Part shown: positions 11,001 to 19,900 of the stretch, piece by piece
Layout of the letters: the number at the start of each line of letters is the position of its first letter
Numbering within the stretch: position 1 is the first letter of the stretch
Source: Limnomonas spitsbergensis
Taxonomy: Eukaryota > Chlorophyta > Chlorophyceae > Chlamydomonadales
Assembly: GCA_037349105.1 (NCBI GenBank)
Contig: JAYJMM010000124.1
Location: 3,394,001-3,458,000, forward strand
Direction of reading: 5' to 3'
Length of the DNA: 64,000 bases
The notes under the pieces: model-generated
Database searches by the model: none
Seen by the model: only the letters and a program-made list of their open reading frames with translations
Told to the model about the DNA's origin: nothing
Translations under genes and position numbers: made by a program

Positions 11001-13157
11001 GCCTGCCTGGCCACAAATGGAGCCGTCGGCAAGAGGCTGGAGTGTGGCTAACATGTCGCTGAGTCTCGCAGTAAGAAACACTGGATCATGCATGAGCCAA
11101 AAAGGCATGATAAATGTCGCACACAAAGCCAGCATTTACATTTTCATGGAGTGGGGGCATTTCTTTTAATTTCGGAGGGTGACAGAAGCCAGCCCAGCCA
11201 TGCGTAAACTTTGCGCACTGTTCCGCGCGTTTCACATCATCAACATGTATTGCAGCCTTCGGATAAGGGGCCTCATACAACAAGCTCTGTTGCTTGGGCC
11301 TTTAGACCAGTGGTGGTAGCCCAGTAGGGACACACCCAGTGGTGGCAGCCCAGTAGGGACCAACCCAGTGGTGGCAGCCCTGCAGCCACGAGCCCAGTGG
11401 TGGCCACCCTGCAGCCACCAGCCCAGTGGCGGCCCCCAGCAGCCATCCGCGCAGTGGTGGCAGCCCAGCTGGCACAAACACAGTGGTGGCCGCCCTGCAG
11501 CCACAAGCCCTTTGGCAGCCCCCAGCAGCCATCCACGCAGTGGTGGCAGTCCAGGGTGTGTCCCTCATCACCCTCCATGTTCATCAACACCGGCTGCTGT
11601 CGCTCTTAGCCCGAGTGGTACAGTGCTGCCATACTAATCGCAGTACGATGATCCCCTCCCACCCTCCTTACTCACCAGTTGCCACCATGTTCTTCACATC
11701 CCTCCCTGCTCACGAGGACACGTTTGTCCCTTCCCGGCCCAGGCTGCGCTGTTTCCTAAACTCTCACGCCCCCTACGGGACGCAGCTTTCTTCTCGTTGG
11801 CCCTTTTCTCCCTCCAGTTCACAAGCATCCCCTTATGTCTTTCTCCTCCATCCTTGCTCACCAGCACACACACCTGACCCTCCCATCTCTCCCTTCCTGC
11901 TCACTAGTCATCTCCTCCCTCCCTGCTCACCAGTCCCCACTCCTGTCTCACCTATCCCTGGAGGGCACTCCAGGGCACACCATTCCCTGCTCTTGACCTT
12001 TCCTTCCTGCCAATGGCACCCCCCCCTGACCCTCTCATCTCTCCCTTCCTGCTCAATAGTCATCTAATCCCTCCCTGCTGACCAGCACACACCCCCGACC
12101 CTCCCATCCTTCCATTACTACTCAATGGTCCCTGCTTATAACCCTCCTCCCTCCCTGCTCACCAGTACCCGCTCTGGTCGCCCCAGGCCCAAATGCCCAC
12201 TCCAATCCTGGGCACTGTCAGCTCTGAGCAAAAGGAGGGGGGGGCAAAGCTGAAGGCAGCAGTGCAATGCAGTTGGAGTAGACGAGAGCAGCATACCGTT
12301 AACCAGCACCGGAGGTGGAAGTTAAAACAGTTTCATTTTTGACAAGAGGGGTGTCATGTCAAACCGGTAGTTCAGAAGTTCTCAATTTATTCCTACAGAA
12401 TGAGCTGCATACAGAATTCCTAGGGGCGTCAACTGAGAAGAACGGTACTAGCATTATGACAAAAATAATTCCAGAGAGAGGCAGGTCAGGATGGTGTCGG
12501 ATAGAAAGATGTGCCGCATGAGGACAGGCCAGGAGGGTGGGAAGCGTCGGAAGGTGTGGGCAGTGTTGCAATTCGAACTGTGCGACTAAATCATGACAGT
12601 CCCAGCTGGTGCCCTGTCTCCCACCACAGCTCCTCTTGCCCCCCTCCCCTACCTCCAACCCATCTTCTCAGACCCTGGCCCATCTTTCTGTATCTTGGAA
12701 TTTATAAAGAGCAATGCTGGCTGATCAATCTGGCAACCCCGGTGGCGCTAGCGCAAAACATTAAGGGGTGCTGCATCCCATGCAAGAAGGACTCGCACGG
12801 TTTTTCGAACAGACCGGGCCTTCCCTCACTCAACCCCAGCAGATAGGTCGCAGTGCAGACGCGTGTTAGAAAAGGCCTGATAAGCAAGTGGGGTGTCGCG
12901 GATGGGAGTAAGGGGAGCGGTGAGTGCTCGGGCAGGGACGCACCTGACTTCCCCAGCTGCATCTTGTCCTCCGGCGCGATCCAAGGCGTGACCTTGCCAG
13001 TCTCGATGGTCGACTCGATTGCCTCAGCGGACTTGGCGACAATGCACCTGTTTCTGCTGCTAATGATGCGACCTGTGGGGATAATCCGGCTAGCTGACAC
13101 CGGGAGGGATCGCTCGGCGGAGGGTCGCGCGGAGCGCATGCTGGTGCGTTGCATCAT
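2068..13157 (-). CDS. Plastid aldo/keto reductase, 13 exons, complete
   Basis: Predicted NADPH-dependent aldo/keto reductase of the plant chloroplast type (Arabidopsis At1g06690-like). Minus-strand exons in coding order: 13157-12944, 12223-12163, 10719-10671, 10097-10050, 9341-9294, 8881-8747, 8408-8346, 6265-6152, 5616-5566, 4732-4669, 3966-3830, 2794-2700, 2155-2068. They sum to 1167 bases, 388 residues plus TAG. All junctions are GT-AG and phases match throughout. The catalytic tetrad is visible: Asp121 (FIDTAE), Tyr126 (VYG), Lys151 (VASKF), His186 (QHWPG). Other family motifs are [40 protein letters not shown] and [11 protein letters not shown]. The Arg/Ser-rich N terminus of about 40 residues suits a plastid transit peptide. 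The first ATG of MMQRTSM is taken as start; the frame stays open upstream, so the exact start is uncertain. The substrate cannot be read from sequence. Confidence 0.93.
2470..3790 (-). repeat. Decayed copies of aldo/keto reductase exons 11 and 12 in adjoining introns
   Basis: Around exon 12 (2700-2794) lie partial copies of it, for example 2842-2885, which repeats the GGGATGGGCAG...CACACCA segment with changes. Between exons 12 and 11 the donor-side end of exon 11 (3830-3966) recurs at about 2937-3000, 3065-3150, 3252-3305, 3436-3500 and 3690-3750. Each repeats variants of TGCACC...GAGATCGCCTTCATGACCG...GGCTGGATG. The copies differ from each other by many substitutions and small indels and none keeps the open frame. 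Confidence 0.8.
5085..5312. repeat. 71-bp tandem repeat with inverted telomere-like motif
   Basis: About three copies with a period of 71 bases, recognisable by CGGTACACAGTTCAGGCCAT at 5141, 5212 and 5283. Each contains AGGGTTTACTAAACCC, a head-to-head pair of TTTAGGG-like motifs that can fold back on itself. It lies in the intron between aldo/keto reductase exons 9 and 10 (5565-4733). Confidence 0.8.
5640..6112 (-). repeat. Decayed copies of aldo/keto reductase exons 8 and 9
   Basis: The acceptor side of exon 9 (plus-strand text CAGTGAGTATTGCACCTGCA) recurs with changes near 5675, 5735 and 5880. The donor end of exon 8, ending in CTGGTTGGATGCAAGCGGGA on the plus strand, recurs at 5952-5995 and 6053-6110, each time followed by a degraded version of the adjoining coding bases. 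The copies carry changes that would break the reading frame. Confidence 0.75.
6506..8300. repeat. 42-bp minisatellite in an aldo/keto reductase intron
   Basis: About 43 copies of a 42-base unit that begins TGGCCATGGAAAGCAGGGGA and ends AACCCTAAACCCTAC. Because 42 is a multiple of three, long open frames run through it on both strands; they are periodic and carry no recognisable domain. The array fills most of the intron between exons 7 and 8 and ends about 45 bases from the exon 7 donor at 8345. The unit includes a CCCTAAACCC telomere-like motif. Confidence 0.95.
9190..9277 (-). mobile_element. Short dispersed hairpin element, minus orientation
   Basis: Read on the minus strand it runs ATGGTAACAGCGCGGATGT, then a GGCCCAGGCTGCGCTGTTTC segment, a degraded CGCC...GGGCGTAG palindrome and a TTTC-rich tail. 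The same order of parts recurs at 10749-10850, 11734-11800, 16421-16492, 37800-37870 (minus), 43432-43490 and 45964-46055. It has no coding capacity and looks like a non-autonomous element of about 90-100 bases. Confidence 0.6.
9500..9680. repeat. Degenerate short tandem repeat with GCTGAGGGC motif
   Basis: Irregular units of roughly 30-45 bases share AGCGNATCGCTGAGGGC-like text. They lie in the intron between aldo/keto reductase exons 4 and 5. No coding or structural role is apparent. Confidence 0.5.
10749..10850 (+). mobile_element. Short dispersed hairpin element, plus orientation
   Basis: Parts in order: GGTAACGGCGCGGATGTGGC, GGCCCCAAGCTGCGTTGTTTC, the perfect palindrome CTACGCCCTAGTAGGGCGTAG (seen here as ACGCCCTACTAGGGCGTAG), and a TTTCTTTC tail. 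It shares its first half with 45964-46055 almost base for base. It sits in aldo/keto reductase intron 2. Confidence 0.65.
11300..11560. repeat. Degenerate minisatellite rich in CAGTGGTGGCAGCCC
   Basis: Irregular units of about 30 bases built from CAGTGGTGGC and CAGCCAC blocks. It is located in the intron between aldo/keto reductase exons 2 and 3. Frames open on both strands because of the repeat. Confidence 0.7.
11645..12158 (-). repeat. Decayed copies of the exon 2 splice donor region
   Basis: Upstream on the plus strand of true exon 2 (12163-12223), the text CTCCCTGCTCACCAGT recurs many times with changes (near 11657, 11854, 11890, 11920, 12055, 12082). In the gene's sense direction each is a CTG|GTGAGC-like 5' splice site with decayed exon 2 bases before it. 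The copy near 11920-11975 still retains text like that of GGCACTCCAGGGCA next to the site. Confidence 0.6.
11734..11800 (+). mobile_element. Short dispersed hairpin element, plus orientation
   Basis: Contains GGCTGCGCTGTTTCCTAAAC, then CACGCCCCCTACGGGACGCAG and a TTTCTTCT tail. It is the third copy of the family in this gene and has a slightly broken palindrome. Confidence 0.55.
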
Positions 13158-13932
13158 ATTGCGTGTGGTTGGCAGGAGTGTGTATGGAACTTGTATGTGT
13201 TTGAATTCTCGAGTTGGTGTGGTTATTGCTGTTTGAGAGTTTGTGTCGGGTTGCGGTGAAATTGCTCTCTTGACGTCGATTGCGCGGAAAGGGGGGTGGG
13301 AGGGTGGGGGCAACGTGCGGTCTAGGGAGGACGGTCGTGAGCCACATATAATCTCAGCCACACGAGAAACTCGGCAGAATATCTCACTCAAAAACAGCGT
13401 CCACACTTTCGTCGTCGGGGCAGCTGTCACAGGGCCACCCGCACCCGACAGCCTCGCCCCACCCGCCCTAGCCCTCGACAACCTGTACCGCTCCGACTTC
13501 CTCTCCTACTAGGACACCCTCCCTCCTAGACTGCATCGCTGTAATTTGCGCTGGTCGAAGTGGTCCAGCGCTGGCTGGTTTTCAACCCTCCCACCCAGCG
13601 TGTTTGCCATGCACGTGCACACAGGCTGTGACTAGCCATCTCCTACTTTATCTCTAAATCCTTTCTCACCGCTGGATCTGTAGGCTATATCTTGGGTGTT
13701 TTAGATATCTTTAACAGCAATAGAAGCTGCCCAGCTAGCTGCTGATCGAAGGGGGCCAGCGCATGAAACCAATTCCATATGCTGGGCATATGACCTTTAT
13801 CCTTTCCTCTAAAACGCAGACCATTTCAGAGGTATTTAAAGACCTTGGAATCACCAGACAATTGAGAAGCAGTATAAGGTTCAGAGGCGTGGGACAGAGG
13901 AGTGCAGGGTCAAGAGGCGAGAGATCGGCGTC
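13158..13932. promoter_or_regulatory. Divergent promoter region between the two complete genes
   Basis: The reductase starts leftward at 13157 and the dioxygenase starts rightward at 13933, so these 775 bases must hold both 5' untranslated regions and both promoters. A TATA-like TATTTAAA lies at 13833-13840, about 93 bases before the dioxygenase ATG, a distance that suits a short leader. No equally convincing element was seen for the reductase; ATATAATC near 13347 is a weak possibility. Unlike the introns, this region has no minisatellite. Confidence 0.5.
13833..13840 (+). promoter_or_regulatory. Possible TATA-like element of the dioxygenase gene
   Basis: TATTTAAA, about 93 bases before the ATG at 13933. 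A start site about 30 bases downstream would give a leader of roughly 65 bases. Support is by sequence and distance only. Confidence 0.3.
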
Positions 13933-16900
13933 ATGACCAGCTCATCAGGCAGGCTCCGGCGCGGCCTCTTCGGCGCCGCGGCTCTGACTGCCGCCGCCTC
14001 AGCCGGAGTTTGGTGGCAGGCCCGGCCCACCTACAGCGACCACCCCAACACGCACGACAGGCCCATGGGCAAGCACGAGCAGGAAGCCATGCGCCGTGTG
14101 GAGAAGCCTGGCTCCCTCCGATCCGGGGCAGGTGAGAGGGTTTCAAGGACGACTGTGAAGGTTCTTGCCACTCATGAATAACTGACCAAATAACTCCAAA
14201 CATGTGTGGCATTAGGCCGATGCTTACAGTGATGGGCTCTGACACTGTGAATGGGACTGCGGTGTGGCTTCAGACAGTTTGTTATGCAGTACAATATTGA
14301 TATTATGACCCAAGTACCCAACCGTACCATTCTGGGGGCACCGTAATGAGGCCAATTGTCGCGACCGTAAACTGCCCAACCCTGAATGGCTGAATGCATC
14401 CACTGCCTGCCTGCCTGCCTGCCTGCTTCCTGACCAGGCGCTCCACCAGCCGCCGTGTTGAATCCAGGCCTATGCGTGTTCCCGCACTGCCTGCCGCAGG
14501 CATTGCTCTGGGAAATTTGCAAAGGCTCAAAACGGAAGCATTGAAAGGCTGACAACTCCAAATACCTGGCTTAATGCCCCCAAAGACGTTTGGCATTATG
14601 ATGATGAATCCCCTGCCTACCTGCTCCCTGACACAGGCGTGCCACCAGCTGCCGTGTTGAACCCAGGCGTGCGCATGTTCCCAGACTTCCTGCCGCTGGC
14701 CGCGTCGAAGGCGTTGCTCTGGAAGATTTGCAAAGGCTCGAAACGGAAGCATTGAAAGGCTGGTCACTCCAAATACCTGGCTTAATGCCCCCAAAGACGT
14801 GTGGCATTATGATGATGAAACCCCTGCCTGCCTGCTCCTTCATACAGGCGTGCCACCAGCCGACGTGTTGAACCCAGGCGTGCGCGTGTTCCCGGACTTC
14901 TTGCCGCCGGCTGCCTCGAAGGCGCTGCTAGGGGAGGTGCAGAGGCTCAAGAAGGAGTTCGGGCTCAGCCTGATCACCCCGATACATGCAGCCATGTACA
15001 GGTGGGAGCTGTACAACAAGAGAAGTATATGTGGGGATGAACGGGTGGACTATGTACAGGTGGGATATTTACAGGTGGGAATATACTTAAGTGAGATGCA
15101 CAGGTGGGGATGTACAGGTGGGGATGTACCGAAGGGGGATGTACAGGTGGGAAGTACTGAAGGGGGATGTACTAGTGGGGATGTACTGAAGAGGGATGTA
15201 CAGGTTGTACAGGTGGGGATGTACTGAAGGGGGATGTTCTGAAGGGAGATGTACAGGTGGGGATGTACAGGTGGGAATGTACAGATGTGGATGTACAGGT
15301 GGGAGATGCACATGTGGGGACTAACTGTTGGAGATGCAGTACATGTGGGACAGAAGGCATAGCTTGTCGCACCTGCTCCATTCCCCTCTCCTCGCCCCCT
15401 CCTAATTAAGGCCCCCCCTCCCCCCTGTCCGCCTCCTCCCCCCTTCCTCTTCCTTCCCCACACTCTCACCTCCCCCCCCCCCACACACACACCGCCCCTC
15501 TTCCGCCCACTTCCCGCAGGTTCCAGATGTCATACCTGCCGGCGCCCCTGCCGCGAGTGAACATGATGCGTATCACAGGCAGGCCCGAGGCAGGTGAGTG
15601 GTGCAGCCAGACAGGCTCAAGGCGGGTGAGAGGTGCATAAGGTAATAGAGAGGGGCAGCCGGGCAGCCCAAAGGCGGGTTTGAGGTGCAGCCCGCAGAGG
15701 GTGAGTGAGAGATCAGAACCTATGACCCTGTTTGACAGAGAGCCAGATGTTGCCCATGTGGGGCCACTGCTACCAGAAACCAAAACTGTTGACCCCAAAC
15801 CCTTGACACTTAGCCCTCAACCCTACCGTAAACCCTTAACTTGTAACCCCAACCTAAGGCCCTACTTCTCAGAGGGCTAGCAGATGCCAGCTTGGGGCTG
15901 CAGAAACACATTTGAGGAGAAGCTCCTGCCGGCCAGGCTCCTCATCATAATCATCCATCAACATCCACGTTGCAAGGGTCTCAGTGGGCCAATCGATTCT
16001 CAGTGGCGAGTTTCATGGGGTGCGCCTGCCGCCCAGGTTCCCTATTCCAATCATCCATCAACATCCAGGTTACAAGGGTCTCAGTGGGCCAATCGATTCT
16101 CAGTGGCAAGTTTCATGAGATGCCCCTGCCGTCATGAGGAAAAGGAAATAAAACTAAACCTCGCAGGTGCGTGAGGGTTTAGGAAACCTAGGGCGCGTCC
16201 GCGCCGTTACCCTAACCTGCCATATCGTGCCGTCTGCCGTCAAGGCTCCCTCAACCCGAAGCCTTGAACCCACATCCCTTCACACACAACCCCAAATCCT
16301 GATCCCCCAAACCCTAAACCCTTATCCTGATCCTCCGCTCTTCAAACCTCAAACCCCCATCCCACAACCCCAAAGCCAAGAGGGTCAAGTGGTGCCGCCT
16401 TGGGCCATGGGGACATATTGGCCCCGAGCTGCGCTGTTCCCTTAACTTGCACGCCCCTAGGGGGGCGTAGTGTTCTTTCTTCCTTTCTATTGGACGAGAA
16501 ACGCCTGCTGCCCAGGCTCCCCCAACCCTTTCCCTGAACCCACGGCCCTAAACCCCAACCTTAAGCCTGCAAACCACAAACCAACAAACCCATGAGGGCC
16601 AAGTGATGCCGCCTTGGGCCATGGGGACATATTGGACGCAGGGTCCTGGGAGCCGATCGGGTTCCAAGCCCAGAACGGCCGAGGCAAAAAAAAAACGGGC
16701 TCAGTAAAACCCTGGTCTCGTCGCCAGCCGAGACCAGACGACCCTTTTTAGACCCGCGGCTCGGCTAAGCCGAGAAGATTTTACTGGCAGCTCGGCAACT
16801 CGGCTCGTCGTCTTAAGCGATGTAATGTCGAACTCAGAGATACAGGAAGGCCCTCTTTGGATGAGGATGCTAATGATGTTGAAGGTGGCAATGAGCCCAT

Positions 16901-19900
16901 GGCCATGGATGAGGTTTTTGTAGGCGAGGAGGCTGAGTCTGAGGAGGAGGAGGACTCCGACGACGACCTGCCTCTGGCTGCCCTCGGCCGATAGCTTCCT
17001 TTCTTTGCCACCGGCAGGTAGATTTATTTCTTTGCCATCGACAGGTAGCGTTCTTTTTTTTGCCATAGGCAGGTAGTCAGGGTCGCTCTGTAAAAATAAG
17101 AATGGCGTTCCACACTTTTGCACACTCTCCAGCCCCGAAAAACAAAAGCCGAGGTCAGAAAATACCGGTTTGGCATAAGCCGACGAAAAAAAATAAGGGG
17201 TTCGGCTGAACCCGAGCAAAATGAAAAGGTCTCCCAGGACCTTGATTGGACAACAACGTCTGCCGTCTAGGCTCCCCCAACCCTTTTTCTGAACCCACGG
17301 CCCTAAACCGCAACCCTAAGCCCACAAACCCACAGAGTCACGAGGGCCAAGTGATCCGGCCGTGGGGCTACGGGGACGTATTGGACGAGAAACGTCTGCC
17401 TCCCAGGCTCCCCCAACCATTTACCTGAACCCACGGCCCAAAACCCCAACTCTAAGCCCAAAACCCGGAAACCCACAAACCTATGGGGGCCAAGTGATCC
17501 GGCCGTGGGGCTACAGGAGCACATTGGACGAGACGCGTCTGAAGCACCTGCAGCTGCCGTTGTTACTGCAATCAAAATCCTGAACCCTGAACCCTGAATC
17601 TGGATTATTTGACCCTGAACCTCGACCCCTGAATCACGGACCCTGAACCCTGAACCCTACTCCTCAGAAGGCCAGGTGATGCCGCCGTGGGGCTAGTGGG
17701 CTACGGTGACGTATGTGGTTTCGGTTTCGTTTTGGTTTTATGCGCTGGTTTCCTCCCACTGCCTGGCCCTTTCGAAACATTCTGTGGGTGTGTGCGTCAA
17801 CTTTGTAACAACACCATATTTGATGAGAAGCTTCTGCTGCCCCTAGGCTGAAGCCCCCAGAGGCTTCCGCTGCTACTGCCATCAAAACCCAGGAACTTGT
17901 AACCCTAACCCCCAACCTTTAAACTAATATCCGACCTGAACCCTAACCCCTAACCTTTCAACCCATATGCCTGCATCTCAGAGGGCCAGGTGATGCCGCC
18001 GTGGGGCTATGGGGACAAGTTTGATGAGCAGCGCCTACCGCCCCAGGTGCGGGACCTGGTTGCGCGGGTCAGGTCCACGCCCGGGCTGCGCCTGGGGCCG
18101 CTTCGGGACGTCACGCTCAACTACCGCTACTCGCACTTCTTCCGCCTGGTAAGAGAAATGGGAGTCTCAGGCAGGGTTTAGGGTACACTGGGTCTGCGCC
18201 TGGGGCTGATGAACGACGTCACAATCAACTTCCGCCACTCGCATGTCTTGCGTCTGATGAAGGAAGAAGGGTTCAGGGTTTAGGGTTTGTGGTAGAACAC
18301 TTCTGCTCCTGGGACTGCTGCAGGTTGTTACGCATAACCACCCCTACTCACACTTATTTTGCCTGGAAAAGGGGCGGTACAGCCTGGTGAGGGGGGTGGT
18401 ACAGCCTGGTGAGGGGGGTGGTACAGCCTGGTGAGGGGGGTGGTACAGCCGGGTGAGGGGGGTGGTACAGCCTGGTGACAGGGGGTGGTACAGCCTGGTG
18501 AGGGGGGTGGTACAGCCTGGTGAGGGGGGTGGTACAGCCTGGTGAGGGGGGTGGTACAGCCTGGTGAGGGGGGTGGTACAGCCTGGTGAGGGGGGTGGTA
18601 CAGCCTGGTGAGGGGGGTGGTACAGCCTGGTGAGGGGGGTGGTACAGCCTGGTGAGGGGGGTGGTACAGCCGGGTGAGGGGGGTGGTACAGCCTGGTGAC
18701 AGGGGGTGGTACAGCCTGGTGACAGGGGGTGGTACAGCCTGGTGAGGGGGGTGGTACAGCCTGGTGAGGGGGGTGGTACAGCCTGGTGAGGGGGGTGGTA
18801 CAGCCTGGTGAGGGGGGTGGTACAGCCTGGTGAGGGGGGTGGTACAGCCTGGTGAGGGGGGTGGTACAGCCTGGTGAGGGGGGTGGTACAGCCTGGTGAG
18901 GGGGGTGGTACAGCCTGGTGAGGGGTTGGTACAGCCTGGTGAGGGGGGTGGTACAGCCTGGTGAGGGGGGTGGTACAGCCTGGTGACAGGGGGTGGTACA
19001 GCCTGGTGACAGGGGTGGTACAGCCTGGTGACAGGGGTGGTACAGCCTGGTGAGGGGGGTGGTACAGCCTGGTGAGGGGGGTGGTACAGCCTGGTGAGGG
19101 GGGTGGTACAGCCTGGTGAGGGGGGTGGTACAGCCTGGTGAGGGGGGTGGTACAGCCTGGTGAGGGGGGTGGTACAGCCTGGTGAGGGGGGTGGTACAGC
19201 CTGGTGAGGGGGGTGGTACAGCCTGGTGAGGGGTTGGTACAGCCTGGTGAGGGGGGTGGTACAGCCTGGTGAGGGGGGTGGTACAGCCTGGTGACAGGGG
19301 GTGGTACAGCCTGGTGACAGGGGGTGGTACAGCCTGGTGACAGGGGTGGTACAGCCTGGTGACAGGGGGTGGTACAGCCTGGTGACAGGGGTGGTACAGC
19401 CTGGTGACAGGGGTGGTACAGCCTGGTGACAGGGGTGGTACAGCCTGGTGACAGGGGTGGTACAGCCTGGTGACAGGGGTGGTACAGCCTGGTGACAGGG
19501 GTGGTACAGCCTGGTGACAGGGGGTGGTACAGCCTGGTGACAGGGGGTGGTACAGCCTGGTGACAGGGGGTGGTACAGCCTGGTGACAGGGGTGGTACAG
19601 CCTGGTGACAGGGGTGGTACAGCCTGGTGACAGGGGTGGTACAGCCTGGTGACAGGGGGTGGTACAGCCTGGTGAGGGGGGTGGTACAGCCTGGTGACAG
19701 GGGGTGGTACAGCCTGGTGACAGGGGGTGGTACAGCCTGGTGACAGGGGGTGGTACAGCCTGGTGACAGGGGGTGGTACAGCCTGGTGAGGGGGTGGTAC
19801 AGCCTGGTGACAGGGGGTGGTACAGCCTGGTGAGGGGGGTGGTACAGCCTGGTGACAGGGGGTGGTACAGCCTGGTGACAGGGGGTGGTACAGCCTGGTG

